Part shown: positions 45,054-53,660 of the stretch, in pieces
Layout: every line of letters starts with the position of its first letter
Numbering within the stretch: position 1 is the stretch's first letter
Origin: Hyphomicrobium sp.
GTDB taxonomy: Bacteria; Pseudomonadota; Alphaproteobacteria; Rhizobiales; Hyphomicrobiaceae
DNA length: 64,000 nt
Assembly (NCBI RefSeq): GCF_019744875.1
Contig: NZ_JAIETU010000003.1
Location: 62,001 to 126,000, forward strand
Reading direction: 5' to 3'
Made by a program: the position numbers and the translations under genes
Notes under the pieces: generated by a model
What the model was told of the DNA's origin: nothing
The model's input: the letters and a program-made list of their open reading frames with translations, nothing else
Databases searched by the model: none

Positions 45054-45434
45054 ATGGACTGGGATGACGTTCGGCCCGCAGCGGCGAAATCCATCGCCGT
45101 GGGCGAAAACCTCGAAACGCTGTCCGTGGCCGAGCTCGAGCATCGCATTGCCGCCTTCACCGCCGAGATCGAACGCGTGACCGCCGAGCTTGGAAAAAAG
45201 CGCGCCCATGAAACGGCCGCCGCGGCACTATTCAAAAAACTTAGGTCGCCCACCATAGGGAATCCGCCCCGCAGACAAGATCTCGGGCGCGTCGCGCGAC
45301 CTCATATACTTGATCGGCGCGCGCGAAATCTCGCATCCGCCAACAACATGCACCAACGTCTCAGCAACGGACTCTGCGAAGACCAACTGTTTTGCGCGAT
45401 GCGGCAAAGTCCCGGCACATTGACCTCTAGGTAA
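45054..45434 (+). CDS. DUF1192 family protein with probable frameshifted C-terminus
   Basis: The first 62 residues are a complete DUF1192 protein: MDWDDVRPAAAKSIAVGENLETLSVAELEHRIAAF, then a heptad-like helix ending ETAAAALFKK. Family members end here. In this reading the frame continues for 64 residues without family similarity, because the codons after six A residues (45234-45239) are CTT AGG. One extra A would give the stop ACT TAG and a normal-length protein. GCGGAGG before the ATG supports the start. Function unknown; family members are small, acidic and helical. Confidence 0.7.
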   Translation: MDWDDVRPAAAKSIAVGENLETLSVAELEHRIAAFTAEIERVTAELGKKRAHETAAAALFKKLRSPTIGNPPRRQDLGRVARPHILDRRARNLASANNMHQRLSNGLCEDQLFCAMRQSPGTLTSR

Positions 45435-45501
45435 TGTGCCGATAGCATCCGCCGGCTTCGCAACATTGGAGTGGCCTCGACCCCGGTCGGCCGCAAACAC
45501 C

Positions 45502-46782
45502 GTGACCGACCTTCTCATCGTCTTGGGCCTCATTCTTCTGAACGGCCTCTTTGCGCTCTCCGAATTGTCCGTCGTCTCCGCCCGCCAGCCTCGCCTGAAA
45601 GCGATGGCCGCCCAGGGCAAAAATGGCGCGAAAAGCGCACTCGCGCTCTCGTCGGATCCGGGCCGCTTTCTCTCCGCCGTTCAGATCGGCATCACCCTCA
45701 TCGGCATCATCAACGGCGCATACTCCGGCGAAACGTTCGGCGAGTACGCCAGCGCCGCGCTGCAGAATGCCGGACTGTCAGAAGCCATCGCCGTGCCGCT
45801 GGGCTACAGCTTCGTGATCGCCGTCATCACGTATCTCTCGGTGATCGTCGGCGAGCTTGTGCCGAAAAACCTGGCGCTCCGGAATTCCGAAGTCATCGCC
45901 TGCGCCGTCGCGCCGGCGATGATCGCGTTCTCGCGCATCGCACGTCCCGCCGTCTGGCTGCTCGACGCGTCCACCCGCCTCGTGTTCCGCATCTTCGGCC
46001 AGGCCGAGCAGCACCAGTCGCAGGTCTCGAACGAAGAAGTCTCCATGGTCATCATGGAGGCCGAAGCAGCCGGCGTGCTCGAAAGCCACGAGCGCGAGAT
46101 GATCTCCGGCGTCATGCGGCTCGCCGACCGCACAGTCATCGGCCTGATGACGCCGCGCACCGACGTGGACTGGATCGACGTCGCCACCACGGAAGACGAC
46201 ATCAAGCAGCAGCTCATCGAAACACCCCACTCGCTCATTCCGGTCGGCGAAGGCACGATCGATACCCTGATCGGCGTCGTGCGCGCCCGCGAGCTTCTGG
46301 CCGCCATCCTCGCCGGACGCCCCCTCGAAATCCGCTCCTACATCCGCAAGGTGCCGATCATCCCCGAAACGATGGATGCCCTCGATGCGCTCGGCATTCT
46401 GCGCGAGGCCGACGTTCCGATCGCGCTCATCCATGACGAGTACGGCCACTTCGAAGGCCTTGTCACACCGGCCGACGTGCTCGAAGCCATCGTCGGCGCG
46501 TTCAAGTCCGAGGGCGAAGAGCCCAACGCCGTCCAGCGCGCCAATGGCTCGTGGCTCGTGTCCGGATCCATGCCGGTGGACGAGCTGGCCGCTCAGTTCG
46601 GATTGGTCCTGCCGGAGAAGCGCGGCTATGCGACGGCCGCCGGCCTCGTGCTCGCCCACTTGCAGCACATTCCGAAGACGGGCGAAGCCATCGAGCAGGA
46701 CGGATGGCGCTTCGAGGTCGTCGATCTCGACGGCCGGCGCATCGACAAGCTGCTCGTGTCGCGCCCCGACGTCCTTTCCTGA
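45502..46782 (+). CDS. CNNM/CorC-type membrane protein (hemolysin family)
   Basis: A 426-residue protein with the three-part layout of the CNNM/HlyC-CorC family. The DUF21 membrane domain (about 1-180) has LILLNGLFALSELSVVSARQPRLK and YLSVIVGELVPKNLALRNSE. A CBS pair (about 195-330) has GLMTPRTDVDWID and FEGLVTPADVLEAIVGAF. The C-terminal transporter-associated domain ends GWRFEVVDLDGRRIDKLLVSR. Homologues move or sense Mg or Co. I set the start at GTG 45502, matching the usual family beginning; the frame also opens at GTG 45436 with an AGGT site before it. Confidence 0.87.
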   Translation: MTDLLIVLGLILLNGLFALSELSVVSARQPRLKAMAAQGKNGAKSALALSSDPGRFLSAVQIGITLIGIINGAYSGETFGEYASAALQNAGLSEAIAVPLGYSFVIAVITYLSVIVGELVPKNLALRNSEVIACAVAPAMIAFSRIARPAVWLLDASTRLVFRIFGQAEQHQSQVSNEEVSMVIMEAEAAGVLESHEREMISGVMRLADRTVIGLMTPRTDVDWIDVATTEDDIKQQLIETPHSLIPVGEGTIDTLIGVVRARELLAAILAGRPLEIRSYIRKVPIIPETMDALDALGILREADVPIALIHDEYGHFEGLVTPADVLEAIVGAFKSEGEEPNAVQRANGSWLVSGSMPVDELAAQFGLVLPEKRGYATAAGLVLAHLQHIPKTGEAIEQDGWRFEVVDLDGRRIDKLLVSRPDVLS

Positions 46783-46909
46783 CACCGCATATGTAAACGG
46801 GCGCGCCGGGTCTCGCGCGGACCTCTGGACGTGTGCCAAGTTGGAGCAGCGCGTTTACCGCGCCGCGTGCCTCATCGTGAACGCGGCATCGATTCGAAAG
46901 CGACAACAC

Positions 46910-46924
46910 TTAAGCATTCGTTAG
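46910..46924. promoter_or_regulatory. CtrA-like box upstream of the small RNA
   Basis: TTAA-N7-TTAG, one base off the CtrA full site. It ends 13 bases before the presumed 5' end of the sRNA and overlaps the -35 area. The sRNA may thus be cell-cycle controlled; direct binding is not shown. Confidence 0.4.
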
Positions 46925-46937
46925 GGAACGGAGCGTA

Positions 46938-47042
46938 TGCTTCCCGTCATCCAGATCACTGGATCCTGGGGTGGTGCCTAGCCACCCTGTTTGACGCCTC
47001 CCTGTTGACTTCTGAGCCGCCGTGAGGCGGCTCATTTTTTTC
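46938..47042 (+). ncRNA. mmgR/suhB-like (alpha-r8) small RNA
   Basis: About 100 bases with three stem-loops: ATCCAG/CTGGAT (46949-46964), GGGTGG/CCACCC (46969-46987), and a terminator stem TGAGCCGCC/GGCGGCTCA (47013-47034) followed by seven T. Between the second and third stems lies an unpaired CGCCTCCCTGTTGACT segment with a CCTCCC anti-Shine-Dalgarno-like run. From memory this order and the TGTTGACTT-before-terminator phrase match the Rhizobiales suhB/MmgR (alpha-r8) RNA, which in Sinorhizobium limits polyhydroxybutyrate accumulation. The 5' end is uncertain by ten bases. It lies between corC-like and rcdA. Confidence 0.6.
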
Positions 47043-47194
47043 GGCGCGTCTCTTGCATAGGTTCAGGCATCGGGGGACGAACGGCGCCAACGCATCGTTT
47101 CGTCTCGTTTTTGGCCAACTTTCTTAACTATGGTCTCTTAGGATCTGCCGATGCTAAGGTGTCCAATGTGTAGGCGTTTGTATCGAAGCGTGTC

Positions 47195-47758
47195 ATGAGC
47201 AACGGTTCCCGCGTAGAAAATCTCTTTTCGTCCAAGGGCGAAACGGTCTCCTTCGGAGAGCGTTTCCAGGCATCCGAACAGTTCGATCGAGTGTTTACGG
47301 AAGGCATGGCGCTCGTTGAGCGCGCAGCCGCCTACCTCGACGGCGACGGGCGCCGCGAATCCAAGGGCCTCCCCAGCCAGGTTACGGTTCTGTACGCCAC
47401 CGAGAGCATGCGTCTGACGACGCGGCTTCTCGAACTCGCGTCGTGGCTTCTCATCCGGCGGGCCCTCAAGGAAGGCGAAATCACCGCCGAGCAGGCCGAG
47501 GCCAAGCGCGCACGCGTGAAGCTTCAGACGCTCGGCCGCCCAGCACACACCAAGGGATTTGCGGAGCTCCCGCAGGGACTGAGGGATCTCATCGACGCGA
47601 GCTTCATGCTGCACGATCGCATCGTCCAGCTCGACCGCGCGATGCTGCCCGCCCAACCCGGCGTCGAAGACGTCCCACAGGTCAATGCGGTCGCCACCCA
47701 GATCAGCAACCTCGAGCGCGCGTTCGCCGCGAGCCCGCGCCGCGCCGCCGCGAGCTGA
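47195..47758 (+). CDS. rcdA: RcdA-like (DUF1465) cell-cycle regulator
   Basis: A 187-residue cytoplasmic helical protein of the DUF1465 family. In Caulobacter this is RcdA, an adaptor that delivers the master regulator CtrA to ClpXP. Landmarks are FGERFQASEQFDRVFTEGMALVERAAAYLDG, YATESMRLTTRLLELASWLLIRRA and AELPQGLRDLIDASFMLHDRIVQLDRAML. The last 30 residues are disordered. ClpXP and CpdR are not in the window. A terminator follows the gene. Confidence 0.85.
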   Translation: MSNGSRVENLFSSKGETVSFGERFQASEQFDRVFTEGMALVERAAAYLDGDGRRESKGLPSQVTVLYATESMRLTTRLLELASWLLIRRALKEGEITAEQAEAKRARVKLQTLGRPAHTKGFAELPQGLRDLIDASFMLHDRIVQLDRAMLPAQPGVEDVPQVNAVATQISNLERAFAASPRRAAAS

Positions 47759-47794
47759 GCGCTGAGCGATCGACGCTCAACGCATCCGAAATGC

Positions 47795-47825
47795 AAAAAG
47801 GCCCGGCAATGCCGGGCCTTTTTTC
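47795..47825. terminator. Bidirectional rho-independent terminator
   Basis: GGCCCGGC (47800-47807) and GCCGGGCC (47811-47818) around AAT, with AAAAA before and TTTTTT after. It ends rcdA on the plus strand and rpmE on the minus strand. The hairpin core nearly matches the one after glnA. Confidence 0.85.
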
Positions 47826-47905
47826 TGTTCCGTCCAAGAAGACCGCCGGATGGCGATGATGCGCGCAGGCCCAAAGGGCGCGCGCATCGACCGCACCGAA
47901 GGCGA

Positions 47906-48136
47906 CTACTCCTTGAGGAAGCCTTCGAACTTCTTCTTGAAGCGCGACAGACGGCCGCCGCGGTCCATCAGGCGCTGATCGCCGCCCGTCCATGCCGGAT
48001 GCGAGCTGGGATCGATGTCGAGCGTCAGCTCGTCGCCTTCCTTGCCGTAGGTGGAATACGTGACGAATTGCGAACCATCCGTCAGCTTCACCGTGATCTG
48101 ATGGTAGTCCGGATGCAGATCGCCGTCTTTTTTCAT
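47906..48136 (-). CDS. rpmE: 50S ribosomal protein L31
   Basis: A 76-residue L31 protein: [45 protein letters not shown] and [10 protein letters not shown] are the family marks. There are no zinc-binding cysteines, so this is the Zn-free (C-minus) type used in many alphaproteobacteria. The length is normal for that type. A candidate promoter lies about 115 bases upstream. Confidence 0.94.
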   Translation of the reverse strand: MKKDGDLHPDYHQITVKLTDGSQFVTYSTYGKEGDELTLDIDPSSHPAWTGGDQRLMDRGGRLSRFKKKFEGFLKE

Positions 48137-48487
48137 AACCGTGCTCGCTCAAATGGGGCCTATCGGACTAGCGGCGCGACAAGTGCGCAAACGCCCCCGA
48201 ATTGGTGGCGGTATGCCCGACACCGGCACGGCCCCGAATTTCTGGATGCGCTTCTATAGTCGAGATGCCTGGTGTGCACAAGCATCGAAAAACGAGGCAA
48301 AGCGAACCACTTAATGGCGGCCGGTAGCCGCCTCAGCGTCCCCCGCGCCGCCTTTTGCGCCCCCGTGGCAATGCGCGCACCCGGGCGGCAAATCGTTGAC
48401 GCCGGGGCCGAATGTCGAGCATGGTCAAAATAACAGCAGACACCTTAAGCTGCGGCCGGGAAACGCCTAATTCGAGAGATTGAGACT
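48137..48487. other. Intergenic region before the ABC exporter
   Basis: 351 bases between the divergent rpmE and ABC exporter genes. Apart from the rpmE promoter candidate (48253-48281) I see no gene or RNA signature in it. Confidence 0.4.
48253..48281 (-). promoter_or_regulatory. Candidate sigma-70 promoter of rpmE
   Basis: On the minus strand, TTGTGC (-35; 48281-48276), a 17-base spacer and TATAGA (-10; 48258-48253). This gives a 5' untranslated region of about 110 bases. Confidence 0.4.
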
Positions 48488-50323
48488 TTGAGTCCGAGTG
48501 AGAGCCCTGCGGCCGCCAAGCCCGACCAGGCAGACCGTTCCGCGTCGGAAGCCGACGCGACTGCCGCGAGCCGCCGTTCCCTGCGCCCGCTGATGGCGCT
48601 GCGCCCCTACCTGGCCCGCCACCCCGCACGTCTGGCCGGCGCCGGTATCGCCCTCGTCATTTCCGCCATGGCCATGCTCGCCGTGCCGACCGCCGTCCGG
48701 CGCATGATCGACCACGGCTTCGGCGACAAAGACGGCGCCATGATCGATCAGTATTTCATGATGCTGATCGCCATCGGCGTGGTGCTGGCGATCGCCAGCG
48801 CGTCGCGCTTCTACCTCGTCAACTGGATCGGCGAGCGCGTTGTGGCGGACCTGCGCGCCGACGTCTTCGCCCATCTCGCCCGCCTCGGTCCCGACTTCTA
48901 CGAGCGCACGCATTCCGGCGAGGTCATGAGCCGCCTCACGGCCGACACGACGCAGGTGAAAGCCGCGGCCGGCACAGCCATCTCCCAGGCGCTGCGCAAC
49001 GTGATCATGCTCATTGGCGCGCTCGCCATGATGATCGTCACCAGCGCGAGCCTGTCGCTCCTGGTCCTCATCGCCATTCCCGTCATCGTGCTGCCGCTGA
49101 TCGGTTACGGACGCATGGTCCGGCGCCTCTCTCGCCGCGCCCAGGATACGCTGGCAGAAGCCTCCGCCTATGCCGCGGAAAACCTCTCCGCCGTGCGCAC
49201 CATGCAGGCCTTCGGCCACGAGGACGCGGTCGCCGCGCGCTTCGCCTCCTCCGTCGAGCGTTCGTTCTCCGCCGCCCGCGACCGCATGCGCGCCCGCGCC
49301 GGTCTCACGGGCCTTGTCATTCTGCTCGTCGTCTCGAGCATCGTCGGCGTGCTGTGGTACGGCTCGGCCTCGGTTCTGAGCGGTGAAATCACGGCCGGCC
49401 GCCTCGGCCAGTTCGTGATCTACGCTCTGTTCGCGGCGGGCGCCCTTGGCGAACTTTCCGAGGTCTGGGGCGAAACCACGCAAGCCGCAGGCGCCGCCGA
49501 ACGCATCACCGAATTCCTCACCATCGAGCCTGAAATCAAATCGCCCGCCAACCCGGTTCCACTTCCCGTTCCGGTCAAGGGCGACATCGAATTCGACGCC
49601 GTGCGCTTCGCCTACACCGGCCGCCCCGGCGCGCCCGCCATTGAGGGCGTATCGTTTCGCGTCGCACCCGGCGAACGCGTGGCGCTGGTTGGCCCCTCGG
49701 GCGCGGGCAAGTCGACCATCCTCAATCTCATCCTGCGCTTTTACGATCCGACCTCCGGCACGATCCGCCTCGACGGAATCGACATCCGCACTGTCGCTCT
49801 CGACAAGCTGCGCGCCGCAACCGCGCTCGTGCCCCAGGATGTCGCGTTGTTTGCCGACACCGTCGCCGAGAACATCCGCTACGGCACGCCGAACGCATCC
49901 GAAACCGACGTTGTCCGCGCCGCCGTCGCGGCCCAGGCCGACGGCTTCATTCGCGCACTCCCGAACGGCTATGACACGCGGCTCGGCGAGCGCGGCGTAT
50001 CGCTCTCAGGCGGCCAGCGCCAGCGCATCGCGATTGCCCGCGCCATCCTGAAGAACGCTCCCGTCCTGCTCCTCGACGAGGCCACCAGCGCACTCGACAC
50101 CGAGAACGAAGTCGCCGTGCAGCGCGCCCTCGACACGCTGACGAAGGGACGCACGACGATCGTCGTCGCCCATCGCCTCTCCACTGTGCAGACCGCCGAC
50201 CGCATCCTGGTGATCGACAAGGGCCGCATCGTCGAAAGCGGCACGCACCGCGAGCTGGCCCAGCGCAACGGCCTTTACGCGCGTCTCTCCGAACTGCAGT
50301 TCGGCAGCGAAGCAGCCGAGTAG
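48488..50323 (+). CDS. ABC transporter, fused permease/ATPase (exporter type)
   Basis: A 611-residue half-transporter. A disordered N-terminus (1-35) is followed by six membrane helices (about 45-330) and the ATPase domain (about 370-605). The ATPase has Walker A GPSGAGKST, the Q-loop, the signature LSGGQRQR and Walker B VLLLDEATSALD. This domain order marks lipid, peptide or drug exporters of the MsbA/LmrA type. The start is TTG 48488, with GAGAG nearby; a later ATG at 48593 would remove part of the N-terminal tail. Substrate unknown. Confidence 0.88.
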   Translation: MSPSESPAAAKPDQADRSASEADATAASRRSLRPLMALRPYLARHPARLAGAGIALVISAMAMLAVPTAVRRMIDHGFGDKDGAMIDQYFMMLIAIGVVLAIASASRFYLVNWIGERVVADLRADVFAHLARLGPDFYERTHSGEVMSRLTADTTQVKAAAGTAISQALRNVIMLIGALAMMIVTSASLSLLVLIAIPVIVLPLIGYGRMVRRLSRRAQDTLAEASAYAAENLSAVRTMQAFGHEDAVAARFASSVERSFSAARDRMRARAGLTGLVILLVVSSIVGVLWYGSASVLSGEITAGRLGQFVIYALFAAGALGELSEVWGETTQAAGAAERITEFLTIEPEIKSPANPVPLPVPVKGDIEFDAVRFAYTGRPGAPAIEGVSFRVAPGERVALVGPSGAGKSTILNLILRFYDPTSGTIRLDGIDIRTVALDKLRAATALVPQDVALFADTVAENIRYGTPNASETDVVRAAVAAQADGFIRALPNGYDTRLGERGVSLSGGQRQRIAIARAILKNAPVLLLDEATSALDTENEVAVQRALDTLTKGRTTIVVAHRLSTVQTADRILVIDKGRIVESGTHRELAQRNGLYARLSELQFGSEAAE

Positions 50324-50360
50324 CTCGAAGCAGCGGAGTAAGAAGCCCGGGCGGCTCAGC

Positions 50361-52709
50361 TTAGGGCGTGTCGTTTGCCGCAGCCGCCGCGGCCGATGTC
50401 TGCCCATGCCGCGCGAGCACGCCGCGCGCCCGTTCCACGACAGCATCCGCAATCGCCGCGTGCCCCTCGGCCGAGGGATGGAACGCACCCGAGTAGGTTG
50501 CGGCCAGCAGCACCTGGAACCACGAGAAGCTCTGCAGCTTGAGAACCTTCTGCATCACCGAGCCGGCCACATGGAAGTTGCCGGTTAGGAAGGCGTCGTT
50601 CGGCGTGCGGAACCAGCGCCGCCGCGCCGCATAGGGCTGGAAGAGCGCCGGATTGTAGGGCTCCCACACATTGCCCTGGCGGCGCGGCAGACGCAGATCG
50701 TCCACCATTGGCCCGAGCCCGTTCGTATGCCCCGCGCAGATACCCCGGCCGACGAACGTTTTCTGGTGCTCGGAGGCGAAGGTCCAGCCGTGCAGCGCCG
50801 CGCTGGACTTCATGATCTGATCGAGCTTGTCGGCCAGCCACCCGCTCGAAAGCGCCGCCTTCTGCGTAATCGAGAATTCGTCGAACACGTCCATGCCCGC
50901 CGACCCGTCGGCGCACATCGCGCCCCGGTCGTCGAGCAGCGCGAACGGCGGATATCCGGTCAGGATCACGCGGTCGCTTTCTTCCCAGGGGATGTGCAGG
51001 ATGCCGTGCAGCGCGCGGTTCATGGCCTTGTAGCGCTGATCGAGCCGCGTCAGAAGCTCCTGGCTCTCCTTGTTGCCGTGCACCTGTCCGAACCAGCCGC
51101 CGAGGCTGCGCACGAGCGACTGATCCGAAAGCACGGCATTCGCGACAAGGCGCGCGAAACCGATGTCGTTGCCGCCGACCGACATCAGCAGCAGATCGAT
51201 TTTGCGCGCCGTATCGGCCGGACATTTCGAGAGCACGAGCCCGCCCTGCAGCTCCGGAATGACGCCGTGCATGTGATAGGCTTCGGGCATGTCCTGCGTC
51301 GGCGCCTCACGCCGCCCGCACTGCGCATCCGCCGCCGCCGAGATCTGCGAAAGATCCGGCGGATTGGGCACCCACTCGTTGCCCTTATAGCGCAGGAACA
51401 TGCCCCACGTGACCTCGGCGCCCGAGCACGCGAAGCCCGCGAACGTCACCGCGCGATGCGGATCCTCGAGCGCGAGTTCGAGTGCCGCGCGCGTTTGGTA
51501 CGAGTAGAGCGAGCGATGGCACGCCTGATCCAGCCAGCGCGCATTCTCTTTCACGAACGCATCGTCGCCCACCTGCTTCCAGGGACCGACGCGAGCCGGA
51601 TAGCCGCTCAACGAGCCCGATCCGCCGCCCTTGCCGTACTCGATCGTCCGCTCCGGCGAGAACCGCACCGGCACATCCGGGTTGCCCTCGCCCGATCCGA
51701 AGCTGTCGCCAAGGCCGACCACGAAGATGTCGCGCACTTTCACCTCGGTCGAGGCGACGGTGATGCCACCGATCTCGACGCGCACCGAGAGCCCCGACGG
51801 ATAGGGCGCCGTGAACAGCACCGGCTCGCCGCAAGGGCGCGTCAGCAGGCTTTCGCCGCCATCGCCTTCGCGCAGCGACGCCGTGATCCAGCGGCAGTCC
51901 ACATCCCGTTCGGGAACGCCCTTGAGGCTGAGAACGACGCGGTGCTGCTTCGGATTGATGTAGTCGTCGCCATTCGGGCAGACGTAGCGGTTGCGCGAGT
52001 TCACCCAGCACGTCTTGCTGTACATGGTCTCCGCCCAGCCTGCCTCATGGCGGCGCGAGAGCGCGTGCTCGGCCGCGAGCACCGGCGCGGACCGCCGTTG
52101 CTCAGGCGAAAGCTCGAGGTAGGTCGCGCGATGGACCTCGGTGTCTTTCGGATCGACGAACAGGCGGAAGGGATTCTCGACGCGCCATTCGATCTCGGCG
52201 GACGCCATGGTGACGAGATCGTCCATTCCGAGCGGCGCGGAGCCGGGAGGCGCGTGCGCGTCCAGCGGCGCACCGGGGAACTGAGGCCCTGTCACCCGGC
52301 CATCGGGTGCGGCCGCGGGTGCACCCGGCTGCGGCTCCGCAAACGACGGGCGCTCGGTGCCCGGCGTCGCAGCCGGCGGATGTTCGGCGGCGGGCGGACT
52401 GGACGTGGAAGGATCAGGAGTGGGCGAACCCTGTGTGGACGCACTAGGCGCTGACGGGTCAGCCGCTTGCGGAGACACCGCCGGCGGATCGATCAGCGCC
52501 GGCTCTTCGAGCACAGGTTCCTCGAAGGCCGGCTCATCGCCAGCAGGCACTCCCGGAAGCGTCTCTCCAAGATCGGGCGCATCGGACGGCGCATCCGGAG
52601 ACCGCTGCTCGAAGCCGTCGACCGGCACATCGTTGCCCTGAGCGAGCACGGCGCCGCAACCGCCGGCCAGCACGGCAGCCAGAAAAAGTGGCGCAAGGGA
52701 TCGCAGCAT
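50361..52709 (-). CDS. Large exported SGNH-hydrolase family protein
   Basis: A 782-residue protein. A signal peptide (about 1-23; a weak lipobox-like AGGC is also present) and a 140-residue Pro/Ala/Ser-rich linker precede a beta-rich middle region with several cysteines (about 180-320) and a C-terminal SGNH domain. The blocks are the catalytic Ser in GLGDSFGSGEGNPD (Ser336), the Asn in VGGNDIGF (Asn514) and the Asp/His end AFHPSAEGH (about 741-750). Such enzymes act on esters of sugars, lipids or polymers. Family assignment is based on the motifs; the substrate is unknown. Co-directional with the phytoene-synthase-like gene. Confidence 0.83.
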   Translation of the reverse strand: MLRSLAPLFLAAVLAGGCGAVLAQGNDVPVDGFEQRSPDAPSDAPDLGETLPGVPAGDEPAFEEPVLEEPALIDPPAVSPQAADPSAPSASTQGSPTPDPSTSSPPAAEHPPAATPGTERPSFAEPQPGAPAAAPDGRVTGPQFPGAPLDAHAPPGSAPLGMDDLVTMASAEIEWRVENPFRLFVDPKDTEVHRATYLELSPEQRRSAPVLAAEHALSRRHEAGWAETMYSKTCWVNSRNRYVCPNGDDYINPKQHRVVLSLKGVPERDVDCRWITASLREGDGGESLLTRPCGEPVLFTAPYPSGLSVRVEIGGITVASTEVKVRDIFVVGLGDSFGSGEGNPDVPVRFSPERTIEYGKGGGSGSLSGYPARVGPWKQVGDDAFVKENARWLDQACHRSLYSYQTRAALELALEDPHRAVTFAGFACSGAEVTWGMFLRYKGNEWVPNPPDLSQISAAADAQCGRREAPTQDMPEAYHMHGVIPELQGGLVLSKCPADTARKIDLLLMSVGGNDIGFARLVANAVLSDQSLVRSLGGWFGQVHGNKESQELLTRLDQRYKAMNRALHGILHIPWEESDRVILTGYPPFALLDDRGAMCADGSAGMDVFDEFSITQKAALSSGWLADKLDQIMKSSAALHGWTFASEHQKTFVGRGICAGHTNGLGPMVDDLRLPRRQGNVWEPYNPALFQPYAARRRWFRTPNDAFLTGNFHVAGSVMQKVLKLQSFSWFQVLLAATYSGAFHPSAEGHAAIADAVVERARGVLARHGQTSAAAAAANDTP

Positions 52710-52746
52710 TCATGGCTCCCATCGGACGCTCGCCCGCGGGCGCGGC

Positions 52747-53601
52747 TTACACGCGCCTCCGCCAATGAGCGAACCATAGCCTCATGACACGTGAAAGCGG
52801 CGAAATGTCCGCGACACCGGCCAACACGTCCCGCCCCGGCTTCAGCGTCGCCGCCAGATACGGCTCGACCAGGGCAACCGGCAACACAGCGGGCAACACG
52901 TTTGCGTCGATACCCGGACGTTCGGCACGCAACCGAGACAGCGCCGAGCGGGCATCGCGCGCCAGCTCGTCCGTGAGCGTCCGCACCGCGCTGCGCGCGT
53001 CCTCCAGGCCGCATCCGCGAGGATCGCGCGCCCGGCGCACGAGATCGCCCGGAACCGGCAACCGACCATGCACAAGATGCTGTGGCAGTGTGAGGGCGAG
53101 CCGCGTCAGGGCGAGCGCCCTTGCCGCGTTTTCGCCGCATCTCGCCACGGACTGCGCCGCGCTGCCCTTCAGGATGGCCACCCCAAGTTGAAAGGCAGCG
53201 CCTTCCGTCTCCTCGACATAGTGGGCAAGCGCATGAGCATCCTCGACGCCATCCTCGTAAAGCTCCCGCCCGTAGCCTTCGATGGGCTGCCCCAGCAGGT
53301 CTGGATCGAGCCGCCTCCGCCGCGCCACGTCACGCATGGCGTCCGCAACCGGATGACCGCTGGCCGCGTCCGACGAAAGCGCATCGCGCCACCACTGAAG
53401 CCGGATCTCGCCGATGGCCGCGTCCCGCGCGAGGAGCGGAACCCGCTTGATCTCACCAAGATACGCGGCAAGCACGAGCAGATCGGCGCGCGCATCTGCC
53501 GGCGCCAGCAGCGCGGAGAGATAGCGGTCACGATCGAACGAGCGCGCCGCGTCAATAACCTCGCGGTCGGTGGGGCGCGCATCTGCGATGGGTTCGGTCA
53601 T
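52747..53601 (-). CDS. Squalene/phytoene synthase-like protein (NDUFAF6-type)
   Basis: A 284-residue protein of the trans-isoprenyl synthase family, of the type represented by mitochondrial NDUFAF6, a complex I assembly factor. Landmarks are YLSALLAPADARADLLVLAAY, the phrase IRLQWWRDAL and the later YVEETEGAAFQLG. The two DxxxD metal-binding motifs of true squalene or phytoene synthases are not preserved, so terpene synthesis is unlikely. It lies beside the Mth938/NDUFAF3-like gene, a pairing consistent with a respiratory assembly role. Confidence 0.83.
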   Translation of the reverse strand: MTEPIADARPTDREVIDAARSFDRDRYLSALLAPADARADLLVLAAYLGEIKRVPLLARDAAIGEIRLQWWRDALSSDAASGHPVADAMRDVARRRRLDPDLLGQPIEGYGRELYEDGVEDAHALAHYVEETEGAAFQLGVAILKGSAAQSVARCGENAARALALTRLALTLPQHLVHGRLPVPGDLVRRARDPRGCGLEDARSAVRTLTDELARDARSALSRLRAERPGIDANVLPAVLPVALVEPYLAATLKPGRDVLAGVADISPLSRVMRLWFAHWRRRV

Positions 53602-53660
53602 CCGGACGTCGATCTCAGTTCGATCTCAGCGCCAACGTAAAGCGCGCGCGCGAGCGGGCG

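Noticed and set aside
46937-46981. 14-codon leader peptide frame beginning at an ATG with GGAG nearby
   Set aside because: The segment forms RNA hairpins and ends in a terminator without a downstream regulated gene on the same transcript; the sRNA reading explains it better.
47121-47145. TTAA...TTAG upstream of rcdA
   Set aside because: The half-sites are separated by ten bases, which does not fit CtrA.
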